Origin: an uncultured bacterium
GTDB lineage: Bacteria > Bacillota > Clostridia > Oscillospirales > Ruminococcaceae
NCBI GenBank assembly: GCA_905214345.1
Contig: CAJMLV010000009.1
Coordinates: 1-64,000, forward strand
Length of the DNA: 64,000 nt
Reading direction: 5' to 3'
A program made the position numbers and the translations under genes. Shown here in pieces: positions 8,471 to 14,791 of this stretch. The stretch's first letter is position 1, and every line of letters starts with the position of its first letter. The notes under the pieces were generated by a model. That model made no database searches. It was not told the DNA's origin and saw only the letters and a program-made list of their open reading frames with translations.

Positions 8471-8947
8471 TCAGCCCGCCGGGGTAAAGGTCTTGGTGCT
8501 TACGTTGAAGGTACCGGCGGTCTTGACGCCGGTGTAATGGACGTTGAAGGGGATCTGGTAGCCGGTGGTGTCGCCGCCGTAGCTGACGATCTCCACATAC
8601 ACTTCCTCCTTCACAGCGGGGAAGCTGTCCGGTTCATCGCCCCACAGCTTGACCTCCACCATGTCGGTCTTGAGCTGGTCCAGCACCAGGTCGCCGTCGA
8701 TAATGGCCTGCAGCTTTTCAAACAGCGGGTCGTCCTTGTCGGCGTAGTAGGGCGAGGCCTCGCCCTGCTTCTGGTAGCTGTCGATGACCACCGAGGTCTG
8801 CCCCAGAATGTTGGTCTTTTTTTCCACATTGGCGCTCAGTTCCGGGGAATATTCCTCCAGATCAGCGCCCAGGCGGCAATACTCGCTCTCTTCTTCCGAG
8901 AATGCCGCGTTCAGGTAATGGGCCATGTATTTGCGTTCGATCTTCAA
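8471..8947 (-). CDS. Phage major tail (tube) protein
   Basis: A 158-residue protein forming the tail tube. Its sequence (MKIERKYMAHYLNAAF, then LGADLEEYSPELSANVEKK and NILGQTSVVIDSYQKQ) matches the short major tail proteins of A118/TP901-like Firmicutes phages, and length is normal for that group. Beta-rich throughout with no Cys. It lies between the connector genes and the tape-measure chaperones, as expected, and has a strong GGAGAG site. Confidence 0.8.
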   Translation of the reverse strand: MKIERKYMAHYLNAAFSEEESEYCRLGADLEEYSPELSANVEKKTNILGQTSVVIDSYQKQGEASPYYADKDDPLFEKLQAIIDGDLVLDQLKTDMVEVKLWGDEPDSFPAVKEEVYVEIVSYGGDTTGYQIPFNVHYTGVKTAGTFNVSTKTFTPAG

Positions 8948-8963
8948 ACCGTTCTCTCTCCTT

Positions 8964-9398
8964 TCAGTACCGGATGGTGTATTCGGCTTTCAGCTGTACG
9001 GCATAGACGGCGGTGCCCTCGTCCCCGGTCTTTTCCAGCTTGGCATCGGCGGCGGTCAGGCGTTCCCGGCCGGTATCGGTGTTGCCGAACACCGGCGCCC
9101 GTCCTCCGGCGCTTTCCGCCAGTACCCAGCGCTGCAGTTCCAGCAGCAGGGCCGCGTTTTCCCGGGCGCTGCTGCCGCCGTAAGGCAGTACCAGCCGCAG
9201 GGTGAAGGCGGCCCGGCATTTTTCCCGCACCTCGCCCAGCAGATTCACCCGGCGCTCGGTCACCTGGACCCCCGCGGGGAACAGTCCCGCCGTGCCCGGC
9301 ACCGCCGGGGCGCCGTCTACCCAAAATTGTTTCACCCCGGCCAGGGCGGGGGCGGTGCGCAGCCAGTCGCACAGGATTTTCAGTTGTGCTTCGTCCAT
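8964..9398 (-). CDS. Phage minor capsid / tail terminator-like protein
   Basis: A 144-residue protein from the ATG at 9398, chosen for its AGGAGG site 7 bases upstream. It begins MDEAQLKILCDWLRTAP, and the later RVNLLGEVREKCRAAFTLRL resembles the minor capsid (tail terminator-type) proteins found just before the major tail protein in A118-like phages. Such proteins close the end of the tail tube and join it to the head. The assignment is by family resemblance and order. Confidence 0.65.
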   Translation of the reverse strand: MDEAQLKILCDWLRTAPALAGVKQFWVDGAPAVPGTAGLFPAGVQVTERRVNLLGEVREKCRAAFTLRLVLPYGGSSARENAALLLELQRWVLAESAGGRAPVFGNTDTGRERLTAADAKLEKTGDEGTAVYAVQLKAEYTIRY

Positions 9399-9409
9399 GG
9401 GGTTCCTCC

Positions 9410-9826
9410 TCAGTTGGTCAGGCTGTGCGCCCCGCTGCCCGACCGTGTCCACCAGCCGCCCGCTTCCAGGTGGCAGAACCGCCCCCGCAGGATTTTGGGC
9501 GCCACATACTGCACACAGCAGACGCCCTCCCGCAAAGCTGGCACGAACTCCGGCCATTCCTGCCAGGAAAGTTCCGGCCCGCTGCCCTCCAACACCCGGT
9601 CACCGGGTTCCAGGGTATACGACTTCCCCGGTTCCCCCGCCGCTGCAGGGATGACCAGCAAAAACGCCTGGGCAGCCTGGCAGCCGGTCTCGGTGAAGTT
9701 CATCTTCACCCGCCGGTCCAGGAAAGCGTTTTCCACCACAGTGCGGGTAACGGTCCCGGCGTCCGGGTCGGGGTGGTAGAGGGTGACGGTCTGGCTGCAC
9801 AGGGCATACCGCAGCGAATCACCCAT
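9410..9826 (-). CDS. Phage head-tail connector / minor capsid protein
   Basis: A 138-residue protein in the position of the head-closure (stopper) protein. It is beta-rich with conserved-looking Trp residues (SWQEWPEF) and VKMNFTETG near residue 40. It overlaps the next upstream gene by 8 bases. Order adaptor, stopper, terminator, tail tube is what is expected after the major capsid gene; the precise role among these is not proven by any motif. Confidence 0.6.
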   Translation of the reverse strand: MGDSLRYALCSQTVTLYHPDPDAGTVTRTVVENAFLDRRVKMNFTETGCQAAQAFLLVIPAAAGEPGKSYTLEPGDRVLEGSGPELSWQEWPEFVPALREGVCCVQYVAPKILRGRFCHLEAGGWWTRSGSGAHSLTN

Positions 9827-10184
9827 GGCGCACCCCTCTTTGCATCAGCAGAAAATCCGACGCCACCTGGCGGAAATAGGCTTCCCGCAGATAGAGGGTG
9901 GTGGCAGACAGTTCCGCCGGGGCGGTGTAGGTCTCGCTCACCGAACCCACACTGGCGGATGCCAACCCCCGGCGGCTGTCCTCGCTGTCAAACTCGTACA
10001 TAGCGTCGGCGATGGCACACAGGGCGTTGTCCTCGGCGTCGGGGATGCCCTCCCGGGGCGTCACCCGGAACACCTGGCTGTAATGGGCCAGTTTGGCGGC
10101 AGCCCGCCTGGCATAGCGGGGAAACTCCGCTTCGGGGATGTCCTCCCCCAGGTAGGCGTCGGTGTAAAAAGCATAGTCCGGCAA
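9819..10184 (-). CDS. Phage head-tail adaptor protein
   Basis: A 121-residue, mainly helical protein immediately after the major capsid gene, matching the place and size of SPP1 gp15 / HK97 gp6-like adaptors. The segment starting YTDAYLGEDIPEAEFPRYAR followed by AAAKLAHYSQVF is typical of the helical head-tail connector family in Firmicutes phages. Overlaps the following gene by 8 bases, indicating coupled translation. Confidence 0.65.
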   Translation of the reverse strand: MPDYAFYTDAYLGEDIPEAEFPRYARRAAAKLAHYSQVFRVTPREGIPDAEDNALCAIADAMYEFDSEDSRRGLASASVGSVSETYTAPAELSATTLYLREAYFRQVASDFLLMQRGVRHG

Positions 10185-10198
10185 GGCGACGCCCCCTC

Positions 10199-11056
10199 TC
10201 AGACCTTGAACTTGGCCAGCACCACCTTGGCTTCGTTGGACAGCACCGCCACATAGAACTCGTCGGCGGTGATCTCGGTGGTGCGGATCTTGGGCTTGCG
10301 TTCCGCCTCCACATTGACTTCACGCTTGCGGTAGATGGTCAGGGCCGGAATCTCGTCCTCGGTTTCGGGGTCGCTTTCCAGGCGCACGATGGGGCAGGAA
10401 TAGCTGGCGTCGTCATCCACCAGGGGTACCTTCTTGGAAGGCACCACCCGGCAGCCCGCCACCATGCCGATCTCGCCGGAGACCATCACGCCCGCCTGGT
10501 ACTTGTCGGCAGAGAGGAAATCCGGGTCCTTGCGCAGCTGGGTGACCTGCTTGGGATGAACGAAAATCACCTTGTCGCTGCCCTGTTCCTCCTCGAACAG
10601 GTCCAGGGCATCCACGATGCCCGCATAACTGATGGCGCCGCTGCTGCCGTCGTAGGTCAGGCTGGCGCCCTGGAGGGCGTCCATGCAGTCGTTGTCGATC
10701 TTGGCGGCAATGGACAGGGCCAGCTGGGTGTTGGCTTCGCCCACGGGGTTGCCGTAGCCGGAGAGCACCGCTTCGTCGGTGAGGCTGATGCCCTTCATGG
10801 CCTTTTTCACGGTGGCCTTACGGGTGGAGGTGGTCATCTTCTCGATGGCCACCTCGGCGCCCTCGGCCACGTCGGCAGCGTCGCCGATGTAGCCGTAAGC
10901 GGGCACGGTGATGGTGTCGCCGGGCACCCCCACCAGGGTGTCGTCCACCTTGGCAAAGGGCGCCACGCGCAGTTTTTTCGGGATGCGGGCGCTCACCATG
11001 TCGCCCATCACTTCGGGGTCGATGAGGTCCGCCAGTTTGGTGGTCATATCTGCCAT
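10199..11056 (-). CDS. Phage major capsid protein
   Basis: A 285-residue capsid subunit. The sequence (LIDPEVMGDMVSARIPKKLR, then VPGDTITVPAYGYIGDAADV and VIFVHPKQVTQLRKDPDF) is characteristic of the N4-gp56/HK97-fold capsid proteins of Clostridia prophages. There is no N-terminal delta domain of the length seen in HK97, so an independent scaffold would be expected; none of normal size is present. The gene has a GGAGAAAG site and is the first after the portal and a 53-residue protein. Confidence 0.85.
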   Translation of the reverse strand: MADMTTKLADLIDPEVMGDMVSARIPKKLRVAPFAKVDDTLVGVPGDTITVPAYGYIGDAADVAEGAEVAIEKMTTSTRKATVKKAMKGISLTDEAVLSGYGNPVGEANTQLALSIAAKIDNDCMDALQGASLTYDGSSGAISYAGIVDALDLFEEEQGSDKVIFVHPKQVTQLRKDPDFLSADKYQAGVMVSGEIGMVAGCRVVPSKKVPLVDDDASYSCPIVRLESDPETEDEIPALTIYRKREVNVEAERKPKIRTTEITADEFYVAVLSNEAKVVLAKFKV

Positions 11057-11086
11057 ATCTTCTTTCTCCTTTCAGATGTGAGTAGT

Positions 11087-11248
11087 TCAGCCGCGGCGCA
11101 GCTGTTCGTAGGTAGCAGGGTCGCTGTGCTTGAGAGCCAGCCGTTCCCGGTAGCTCATGCGGTCCAGGGCTTCCTTGCCGGGGAGCATGGCCGCCGTGCC
11201 GGTGCCCGCCGCATAGGGGGCGGGGGTCTCATTCTGCTTGGGTTCCAT
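11087..11248 (-). CDS. 53-aa protein in the scaffold position (possible scaffold remnant)
   Basis: A short gene between portal and major capsid protein: 53 residues, MEPKQNETPAPYAAG to YEQLRRG. It has a near-perfect GGAGGTG ribosome site 6-7 bases before its ATG and overlaps the portal 3' end by 20 bases. The last 23 residues (MSYRERLALKHSDPATYEQL) look like the C-terminal capsid-binding helix of phage scaffold proteins, whereas the long coiled-coil part is missing. It may be a minimal scaffold or a leftover of one. No other scaffold or MuF-type minor head gene is present in the cluster. Confidence 0.6.
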   Translation of the reverse strand: MEPKQNETPAPYAAGTGTAAMLPGKEALDRMSYRERLALKHSDPATYEQLRRG

Positions 11249-12575
11249 CCGGTTTCACCTCCTTTTCTGCGGGCATATACCGCGCACGCACCGCCGCCAG
11301 GTCGGCCTCGGTCTCGTGGGGGAGCCCAAAATACCAGGCCAGGGCCAGTTCGGGGCGCAGAAGGCCGCCGTCCACCATGTCCAGGTACTCGTTCCAGGTG
11401 CGGGTACGGTCGTACAGCACTCCGTCACCCCAATCCAGGGTCAGGGCCGCGTCCGGGTCAAAGGGCGCGCCGCCGCACAGGCCGTAGGCACGGCCCAAAG
11501 CGTCACAGAGGGTCAGGGCTTCCCGCAGAGCCCCCTCCCACATGGCCTGAAAGTCCCGGATGGTCAGGTCGTAATCCCCGGTGCTGGCTGTCACCTCGGT
11601 GGCGGTCCGTTCGGTGGCTTCCACCTCGCTGAGCAGTCCGCGTTTGAGCCCGATGAGGCTCTCACACCCCCGCAGAATGTCCTGCTTGCGGGCCAGATAG
11701 CTCTGTTCCCGCAAGGCGGGGCTGTACACCGTCACCCCCAGGTTGGCAGGGTCATCGGGCAGACCCACAAACAGGTCGTCCCGCATGCCCCGGCGTCCGC
11801 TGCCGTCCTCACTCAGCAGGTCCTCCGAAGCAAATACCCGGGAAGCGCCGTTCTCGAATTCCCGGCGCAGCTGGTGTTCGGTGCGCCCCAGGCTGTGGAT
11901 CAGCCCCGCCGCCGGGGCAAAGACCGCCACCGCCTCGGGACCGCCGTCCACGCAGTTGAGCAGCGGGGTGCGCAGGGTGGCCAGACCTACCCCGGGCACG
12001 CCGGGCAGCAGCAGAGTGGGTCGAAGGGCCTCGGTCTCAGGCAAGGCGGAGAGAGGCGCTTCGTGTCCCAGGGCCTCCCCGGCCAGCTCAAAGAGCCGGG
12101 TCTCGATACACAGCCCCTGCGCCCCGGCGCTGCGCCGTTCCAGCAGGGCGTACCGCCGCCCGCCCCGGGCCAGCAGTTCCATAGTCCCCACCGCCTGCAG
12201 CCGGCCGTGGGCATCCCGGGCCAGGGGTGCAAAGCAATCCCGGCGCACCGGTACAAAGTCGAACCCACCGCCGCACAGCACCGGTTTGAGCAGACACTCG
12301 CCCCCCACCAGGGCACTTTGCAGCGCACGACGGCGCACGGCGTTCAGTGCCCGCAGATTTTCCTGCATCCAGTCCGCCCCGGTGAGCCGGGTCTCGTACT
12401 CCGCAAAGACGGCTCGGCAAAGTTTGTCCACGATCAGCACCGGCAGCCGCCCGGAAGGGTCCTCCCCCGGCGCGGCCCTGCCGAAATACAGGTCGAACCA
12501 TTCGCGGATGGCCGCGTGCATGGCCGGGCCGGTGACGTCGGCGCGGCCGAAAGCCTGTTCCAGAAAACTTTTCAA
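11229..12575 (-). CDS. Phage portal protein
   Basis: A 448-residue portal subunit of SPP1-gp6/A118 type, forming the ring through which DNA enters the head. Recognised from the N-terminal helical region (IREWFDLYFGRAAPGED), the mixed middle, and the C-terminal WEGALREALTLCDALGRAYGL with DWGDGVLYDRTRTWNEYLDM, typical of this family. It lies between terminase and capsid genes. Length is in the usual range. A downstream MuF-type minor head gene, usual in A118-like phages, is absent. Confidence 0.85.
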   Translation of the reverse strand: MKSFLEQAFGRADVTGPAMHAAIREWFDLYFGRAAPGEDPSGRLPVLIVDKLCRAVFAEYETRLTGADWMQENLRALNAVRRRALQSALVGGECLLKPVLCGGGFDFVPVRRDCFAPLARDAHGRLQAVGTMELLARGGRRYALLERRSAGAQGLCIETRLFELAGEALGHEAPLSALPETEALRPTLLLPGVPGVGLATLRTPLLNCVDGGPEAVAVFAPAAGLIHSLGRTEHQLRREFENGASRVFASEDLLSEDGSGRRGMRDDLFVGLPDDPANLGVTVYSPALREQSYLARKQDILRGCESLIGLKRGLLSEVEATERTATEVTASTGDYDLTIRDFQAMWEGALREALTLCDALGRAYGLCGGAPFDPDAALTLDWGDGVLYDRTRTWNEYLDMVDGGLLRPELALAWYFGLPHETEADLAAVRARYMPAEKEVKPDGTQAE

Positions 12576-12595
12576 TCCTTCCTCCTTGTGTTCGC

Positions 12596-13840
12596 TCAGC
12601 TGCCCCGCCGCCGCCAGACACTTTCCACCGCATACCGCACCGCGTCGATGTGGTGGTTGTTCACATCGGGATAACCGGACAGCACCGTGCCGGTGCGGGG
12701 GTCCCGCTCATATTCATAGGCTGCAAATTCAGCGGCGGTGTGGGGGCAGCGGTTGGGGTCGATGACGATGGCCTGCAGGCTTTGCAGCCATTTCATGCTC
12801 TGTTCCACGCTGCCGGGTCCCTTGCGGGCAGCCCGGCAGGGCAGGCCGTAGGCCCGGTAATCGGCGCAGCTTTTGGGTTCGGCGGAATCGGCGGTGAGCA
12901 ATCCGCCCTCGTCCCCGCCCACGCCCCGGTCCAGCAGCAGCTTGGCGGTGTCCCGGTTGGGGGTGCGGTTGCGGGTCAGCTCGTCAAAGATGAACAGCAC
13001 CCGCCGGGCCGGGTCGTAGGAAACGGCGTTATAGGCCCACGGGTCGGGGTACCAGCCCCAGTCCACCCCATGGTACAGCCGGTCAAATCCGGCCAGCTGT
13101 TCGTCCGGGATGGGTTCCAGCCGCAGATTTTCGAACACCGCCGCCCCGCTGCCCACCACTTCGCCCAGATATTCGTGCCGGTAGGCCACCGGATTGCTGT
13201 TCTTGAGGTGTTCCGCATCCGCCAGGAACCGGGGTCCCAGCCAATGGGGCGGCAGTTCCTTATAGGTCGCGTGCAGGATACGCCTCCCCGCACGCTGTTC
13301 CAGCACATACTGGTTGACCCAGCTGCGGCCCATGGCGGGCGGGTTGAAGCTTTTGAAAGCCAGGCTGAATTCGCCGCCGCGGAAAACGCTCTGTTCCACA
13401 CTGCGAACCTCCTCGGGGCCGTCGAACTGGTCCAGTTCCTCGAACCAGGCCAGACCGATGTACCCGAAAGGCGCCCGCAGACTTTTCAGTTTGCCCGCAT
13501 CGTCCAACCCGAAGAAAAGAATCTTCTGACCTGTGGGCAGATAGGTACATTCCATGGGGCTGACGGTGCATCGGAATTTCCGTCCCAGTCCCAGGGCGGT
13601 GATGGCCCAGCAGACCTGGGCGTAAACGCTGGTGCGCAGGGTACCGCCCACCTTGCGCATGACCACCGCGTGGCAGTCCGGGTGGCGCAGCAGCTGCAGG
13701 ATCAGTTCCAGCGAAGCATAGCTGGACTTGCCGCAGCCGCGGCCGCCTTTCAGAACAAGTTCCTTCACCTCCCCCCGCCGTATCTCACAGTGCACGCCCC
13801 AGAACACCGGGGCGATCACATCCTTCAAACGTACTCGGAT
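12596..13840 (-). CDS. Phage terminase large subunit (apparent ATC start)
   Basis: Packaging motor ATPase and nuclease, 414 residues. Walker A is LKGGRGCGKSS near residue 30, Walker B is AWFEE near 130, and the RNase-H-like nuclease has Asp in YHGVDWGW, LTADSAEP and NHHIDAVRYA. The family normally begins M-x-x-R-L-x-D-L/V-I-A-P. Here that place is an ATC (13838-13840) exactly 8 bases after a GGAGG site, and no ATG, GTG or TTG fits: the nearest in-frame TTG is 19 bases from the ribosome site. I therefore mark ATC as the likely start, or a sequencing change of ATG. The C-terminus ends SVWRRRGS and the portal follows after 20 bases. Confidence 0.85.
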   Translation of the reverse strand: MRVRLKDVIAPVFWGVHCEIRRGEVKELVLKGGRGCGKSSYASLELILQLLRHPDCHAVVMRKVGGTLRTSVYAQVCWAITALGLGRKFRCTVSPMECTYLPTGQKILFFGLDDAGKLKSLRAPFGYIGLAWFEELDQFDGPEEVRSVEQSVFRGGEFSLAFKSFNPPAMGRSWVNQYVLEQRAGRRILHATYKELPPHWLGPRFLADAEHLKNSNPVAYRHEYLGEVVGSGAAVFENLRLEPIPDEQLAGFDRLYHGVDWGWYPDPWAYNAVSYDPARRVLFIFDELTRNRTPNRDTAKLLLDRGVGGDEGGLLTADSAEPKSCADYRAYGLPCRAARKGPGSVEQSMKWLQSLQAIVIDPNRCPHTAAEFAAYEYERDPRTGTVLSGYPDVNNHHIDAVRYAVESVWRRRGS

Positions 13841-13868
13841 GAAGCCTTCCTCCTTTCCCCTGGGGTGG

Positions 13869-14060
13869 TCATTCGCCGTCCACGATGACCACCCCCTCGT
13901 CGCCGCCCGCGCCCTCACCCATGCCCAGGTAGCGGTAGATCATTTCCAGCGCCCGCAGCTTGTCCGCCGCTTTCACCGGCAGCTCCCCGCCGCGCAGGTC
14001 GGCAAAGGCAATGAGGGCCAGCTCATCCAGCACCCGGTCCGGCGTGATTTCCTCCGCCAT
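13869..14060 (-). CDS. Short terminase small subunit-like protein (63 aa, no HTH)
   Basis: A 63-residue protein from the ATG at 14060, preceded by a GGGAGG site. VLDELALIAFADLRGGELPV followed by KAADKLRALEMIYRYLGMGEG matches the C-terminal oligomerisation/motor-contact part of terminase small subunits, which normally follows a DNA-binding helix-turn-helix of about 60-80 residues. That HTH part is missing here. It is the first gene of the late operon and sits just before the large subunit. Either this phage uses a reduced small subunit, or DNA recognition is supplied by another protein such as the regulator upstream. Confidence 0.65.
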   Translation of the reverse strand: MAEEITPDRVLDELALIAFADLRGGELPVKAADKLRALEMIYRYLGMGEGAGGDEGVVIVDGE

Positions 14061-14085
14061 GGTCCCTCCCCCTTTCCGCACCCTT

Positions 14086-14115
14086 AGGATACCACCCGCC
14101 GCCCCGAAAGTTCAA
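14086..14115 (-). promoter_or_regulatory. Putative late promoter of the phage structural operon
   Basis: Minus-strand TTGAAC (14110-14115), 18-base spacer, TATCCT (14086-14091), about 26 bases before the short terminase gene. The -10 is weak, as expected for a promoter that needs an activator; the 18-bp near-palindrome ends 5 bases upstream of the -35. Confidence 0.5.
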
Positions 14116-14120
14116 CAAAA

Positions 14121-14138
14121 CGTTACCGTATTCTGTAA
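14121..14138 (-). promoter_or_regulatory. Putative regulator-binding palindrome, copy 1 (late promoter)
   Basis: Minus strand TTACAGAATACGGTAACG. It shares 15 of 18 bases with copy 2 at 14649-14666; both fit TTACRGAAWACRGTAACG, whose first 16 bases are near-palindromic. Located just upstream of the -35 of the late promoter, where activators bind. Confidence 0.6.
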
Positions 14139-14166
14139 GAACAAGGTGTGAAAAAATCCCGAAATC

Positions 14167-14619
14167 TTACCGCAACCCTTTCAAACGGCTCTTTTCCGTG
14201 TTTTCCGTTCCGTTTTCCTGTAAATCAATGCTAATCCTGCGCACGCCCTCGGTCTGCAGCTGCTCCACCCGCCGGGGCACCACCCCCATCTCGTCGGCGG
14301 CTTCGGCGGCGGTCTGTCCCTGCAAAAAGCGCCGGCAGAGCACCTCCCTCTGGCGCTCATCTTCCAACCGGCTGATGGCTTTCACCATCCGGCGGCGCAG
14401 CAGCACGCACCGCGCCCCCTGCGCTTCCATCTCCTGCCGGGCCTGGGCCAGGTCCCCGGCCAGCCAGTCCGGCATGGGGGCATCCGCTCTGCCGTCCCGG
14501 GCGCGGCAAAGTTCCTCCGCCTGGTCCCGCAGCGCTTCCAACTCGCTGCAGAGCAGCCGCAGACGGCTTTGCTCATGACGATACTGTTCCAGCCACTTGA
14601 TCTTTTCCCGATTGTTCAT
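14167..14619 (-). CDS. Phage late-operon regulator, ArpU/sigma-region-4-like
   Basis: A 150-residue DNA-binding protein from the ATG at 14619, chosen for an AAAGGAGGAG site. The N-terminal 100 residues are helical and charged. The C-terminal part (REVLCRRFLQGQTAAEAADE, then MGVVPRRVEQLQTEGVRRI, about residues 98-136) is a sigma-70 region 4-like helix-turn-helix, as in ArpU/RinA-type late regulators of Firmicutes phages. It has its own strong promoter. The repeat of one palindrome at its own promoter and at the late promoter makes it the likely activator of the structural genes. It could also aid DNA recognition for packaging, since the small terminase lacks an HTH; that is speculation. Confidence 0.7.
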   Translation of the reverse strand: MNNREKIKWLEQYRHEQSRLRLLCSELEALRDQAEELCRARDGRADAPMPDWLAGDLAQARQEMEAQGARCVLLRRRMVKAISRLEDERQREVLCRRFLQGQTAAEAADEMGVVPRRVEQLQTEGVRRISIDLQENGTENTEKSRLKGLR

Positions 14620-14648
14620 AGCTCCTCCTTTGCTGTCCCTCCGGACAT

Positions 14649-14666
14649 CGTTACTGTTTTCCGTAA
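14649..14666 (-). promoter_or_regulatory. Putative regulator-binding palindrome, copy 2 (regulator promoter)
   Basis: Minus strand TTACGGAAAACAGTAACG, 4 bases downstream of the -10 of the regulator promoter, thus covering the transcription start. This is a repressing position, so the regulator may shut off its own gene while activating the late operon through copy 1. Confidence 0.6.
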
Positions 14667-14670
14667 AATC

Positions 14671-14699
14671 AGTATAGTTTAACAACTATAGGTTGTCAA
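14671..14699 (-). promoter_or_regulatory. Strong sigma-A promoter with a second operator in the spacer
   Basis: Minus strand TTGACA (14694-14699), 17-base spacer, TATACT (14671-14676). The spacer and -10 contain an inverted repeat TATAGTT-N4-AACTATA (14673-14690) with perfect 7-base arms, unlike the downstream palindrome. A repressor bound there would block the promoter; its gene was not identified in this window. Confidence 0.7.
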
Positions 14700-14749
14700 G
14701 TCTATGTCCAAACAAAAATCCGAATTCTTTTTGTCACTGCATACAAAAG

Positions 14750-14776
14750 CCCCCGGCAGAGGGCTTCTGCCGGGGG
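14750..14776 (-). terminator. Rho-independent terminator of cardiolipin synthase
   Basis: Perfect 11-base stem CCCCCGGCAGA / TCTGCCGGGGG with a 5-base loop, followed on the minus strand by CTTTTG. It separates the chromosomal gene from the phage cluster. Confidence 0.85.
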
Positions 14777-14791
14777 AACGGTCTTGTTTTG

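Noticed and set aside
14206..14223. Third copy of the regulator-binding palindrome
   Set aside because: Matches only 13 of 18 positions of copy 1, lies inside the coding end of the regulator gene and has no promoter near it.
14620..14790. Phage attachment site at the junction with cardiolipin synthase
   Set aside because: No tRNA or integrase is nearby and only one side of the element is visible, so no direct repeat can be tested.
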